This document shows positions 5,745-6,070 of a stretch of DNA of 6,070 bases, piece by piece (position 1 is the stretch's first letter; each line of letters opens with the position of its first letter). This DNA comes from Candidatus Thalassarchaeaceae archaeon (lineage in GTDB: Archaea > Thermoplasmatota > Poseidoniia > Poseidoniales > Thalassarchaeaceae): NCBI GenBank assembly GCA_013329905.1, contig DUJH01000059.1, forward strand, positions 4,150 to 10,219, given 5' to 3'. The translations under genes and the position numbers were made by a program. A model generated the notes under the pieces. That model was given only the letters and a program-made list of their open reading frames with translations. It was not told where the DNA came from and did not search any database.

Positions 5745-6070
5745 ATGAAGTCCCGCCCTTGCGTTTCAGTCGTGGCAGACACCCCGATGGACTATGCCAG
5801 CAGCGGTGTCGACATCGATGCCGAAGGTGCTGCTATCGCCAGCCTAATCGGTTCGCTCAGTGGTTCGGTCAGACAAGCCGGAACTCGAGGAGCTCCTGTT
5901 CCTCTTCCCGGTGGATTCGGTGGAATTATTGAATTCGGAGATTCACGCTTGGCTCTAGCAACCGATGGAGTAGGTTCGAAGTTACAATTGGCTAACCAAC
6001 TCAGTCGCTACGAGGGGGTCGGTATCGATTGTGTGGCAATGAATGTCAATGACCTCTTGTGCGTCGGTGC
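5745..6070 (+). CDS. purM: Phosphoribosylformylglycinamidine cyclo-ligase (AIR synthetase), partial (5' end)
   Basis: Cytoplasmic enzyme of de novo purine synthesis that closes the imidazole ring, converting FGAM and ATP to AIR, ADP and phosphate. About 108 residues are present before the window ends; the family is about 340-350 residues long. Diagnostic stretches in order, numbered from 5745: Y-A-S-S-G-V-D-I-D-A (17-26); L-P-G-G-F-G-G (54-60); A-T-D-G-V-G-S-K-L (72-80), the conserved nucleotide/substrate loop; G-I-D-C-V-A-M-N-V-N-D-L-L (93-105). Homologues usually begin close to the Y-x-x-(A/S)-G-V-D-I motif, so the in-frame ATG at 5787 is a strong alternative start. ATG 5745 is given because a TATA-like element sits 26-33 bases upstream and the intervening codons are G+C-rich at third positions like the rest. 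No Shine-Dalgarno precedes either. It is divergent from the transporter operon and its function is unrelated to it. Confidence 0.95.
   Translation, partial: MKSRPCVSVVADTPMDYASSGVDIDAEGAAIASLIGSLSGSVRQAGTRGAPVPLPGGFGGIIEFGDSRLALATDGVGSKLQLANQLSRYEGVGIDCVAMNVNDLLCVG

Overview
The window reads as a piece of an archaeal genome, most likely a marine planktonic euryarchaeon of the Marine Group II/III type (Poseidoniia). The lineage call is inference. It rests on a lipoprotein signal ending in A-G-C-L-G-G followed by a run of Asp/Glu, a very acidic secreted protein, weak or absent Shine-Dalgarno sequences, TATA-like elements, and resemblance to lipoproteins of that group. No rRNA or other marker gene is present to confirm it.

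There are three genes. From right to left on the minus strand lies a two-gene transport unit. The first gene (5404 to 2327) encodes a 1025-residue secreted lipoprotein. It combines a polar-amino-acid-type binding domain (SBP_bac_3) with two tandem branched-chain-amino-acid-type binding domains (LivJ/LivK, type I periplasmic binding fold). The second gene (2195 to beyond base 1) encodes a LivH-type ABC permease. It has an N-terminal membrane extension and a long C-terminal extension resembling a TM2 domain with a large insertion. Its frame stays open to the window edge, so the gene is partial at its 3' end. The binding protein-LivH order matches classical liv operons, so LivM, LivG and LivF would be expected to the left of the window. 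On the plus strand, divergently transcribed, is the 5' end of purM (from 5745, or 5787), a purine biosynthesis gene with no evident functional link to the transporter.

Two non-coding stretches exist. The 131-base gap between the binding-protein gene and livH holds a perfect 10-bp G+C-rich hairpin, an overlapping G6C6 palindrome and a 9-bp direct repeat. It is probably a terminator or attenuator within the operon. The 340-base divergent gap (5405-5744) is A+T-rich and holds TATA-like elements for both sides and a small palindrome.

The most unusual feature is the order of the SBP_bac_3 domain. The part that normally follows the first 50 or so residues comes first, right after the lipobox. The missing N-terminal part (the segment with S-D-T-A-Y-P-P-F-E) comes about 30 residues after the domain's normal end, just before the first LivK domain. 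Every part is present once, as in a circular permutation. The same polypeptide then carries two LivK domains, giving three potential ligand-binding modules on one anchored protein feeding a LivH-type channel. A step in CpG density near base 4500 coincides with the SBP_bac_3/LivK junction, which suggests the fused parts have different histories.
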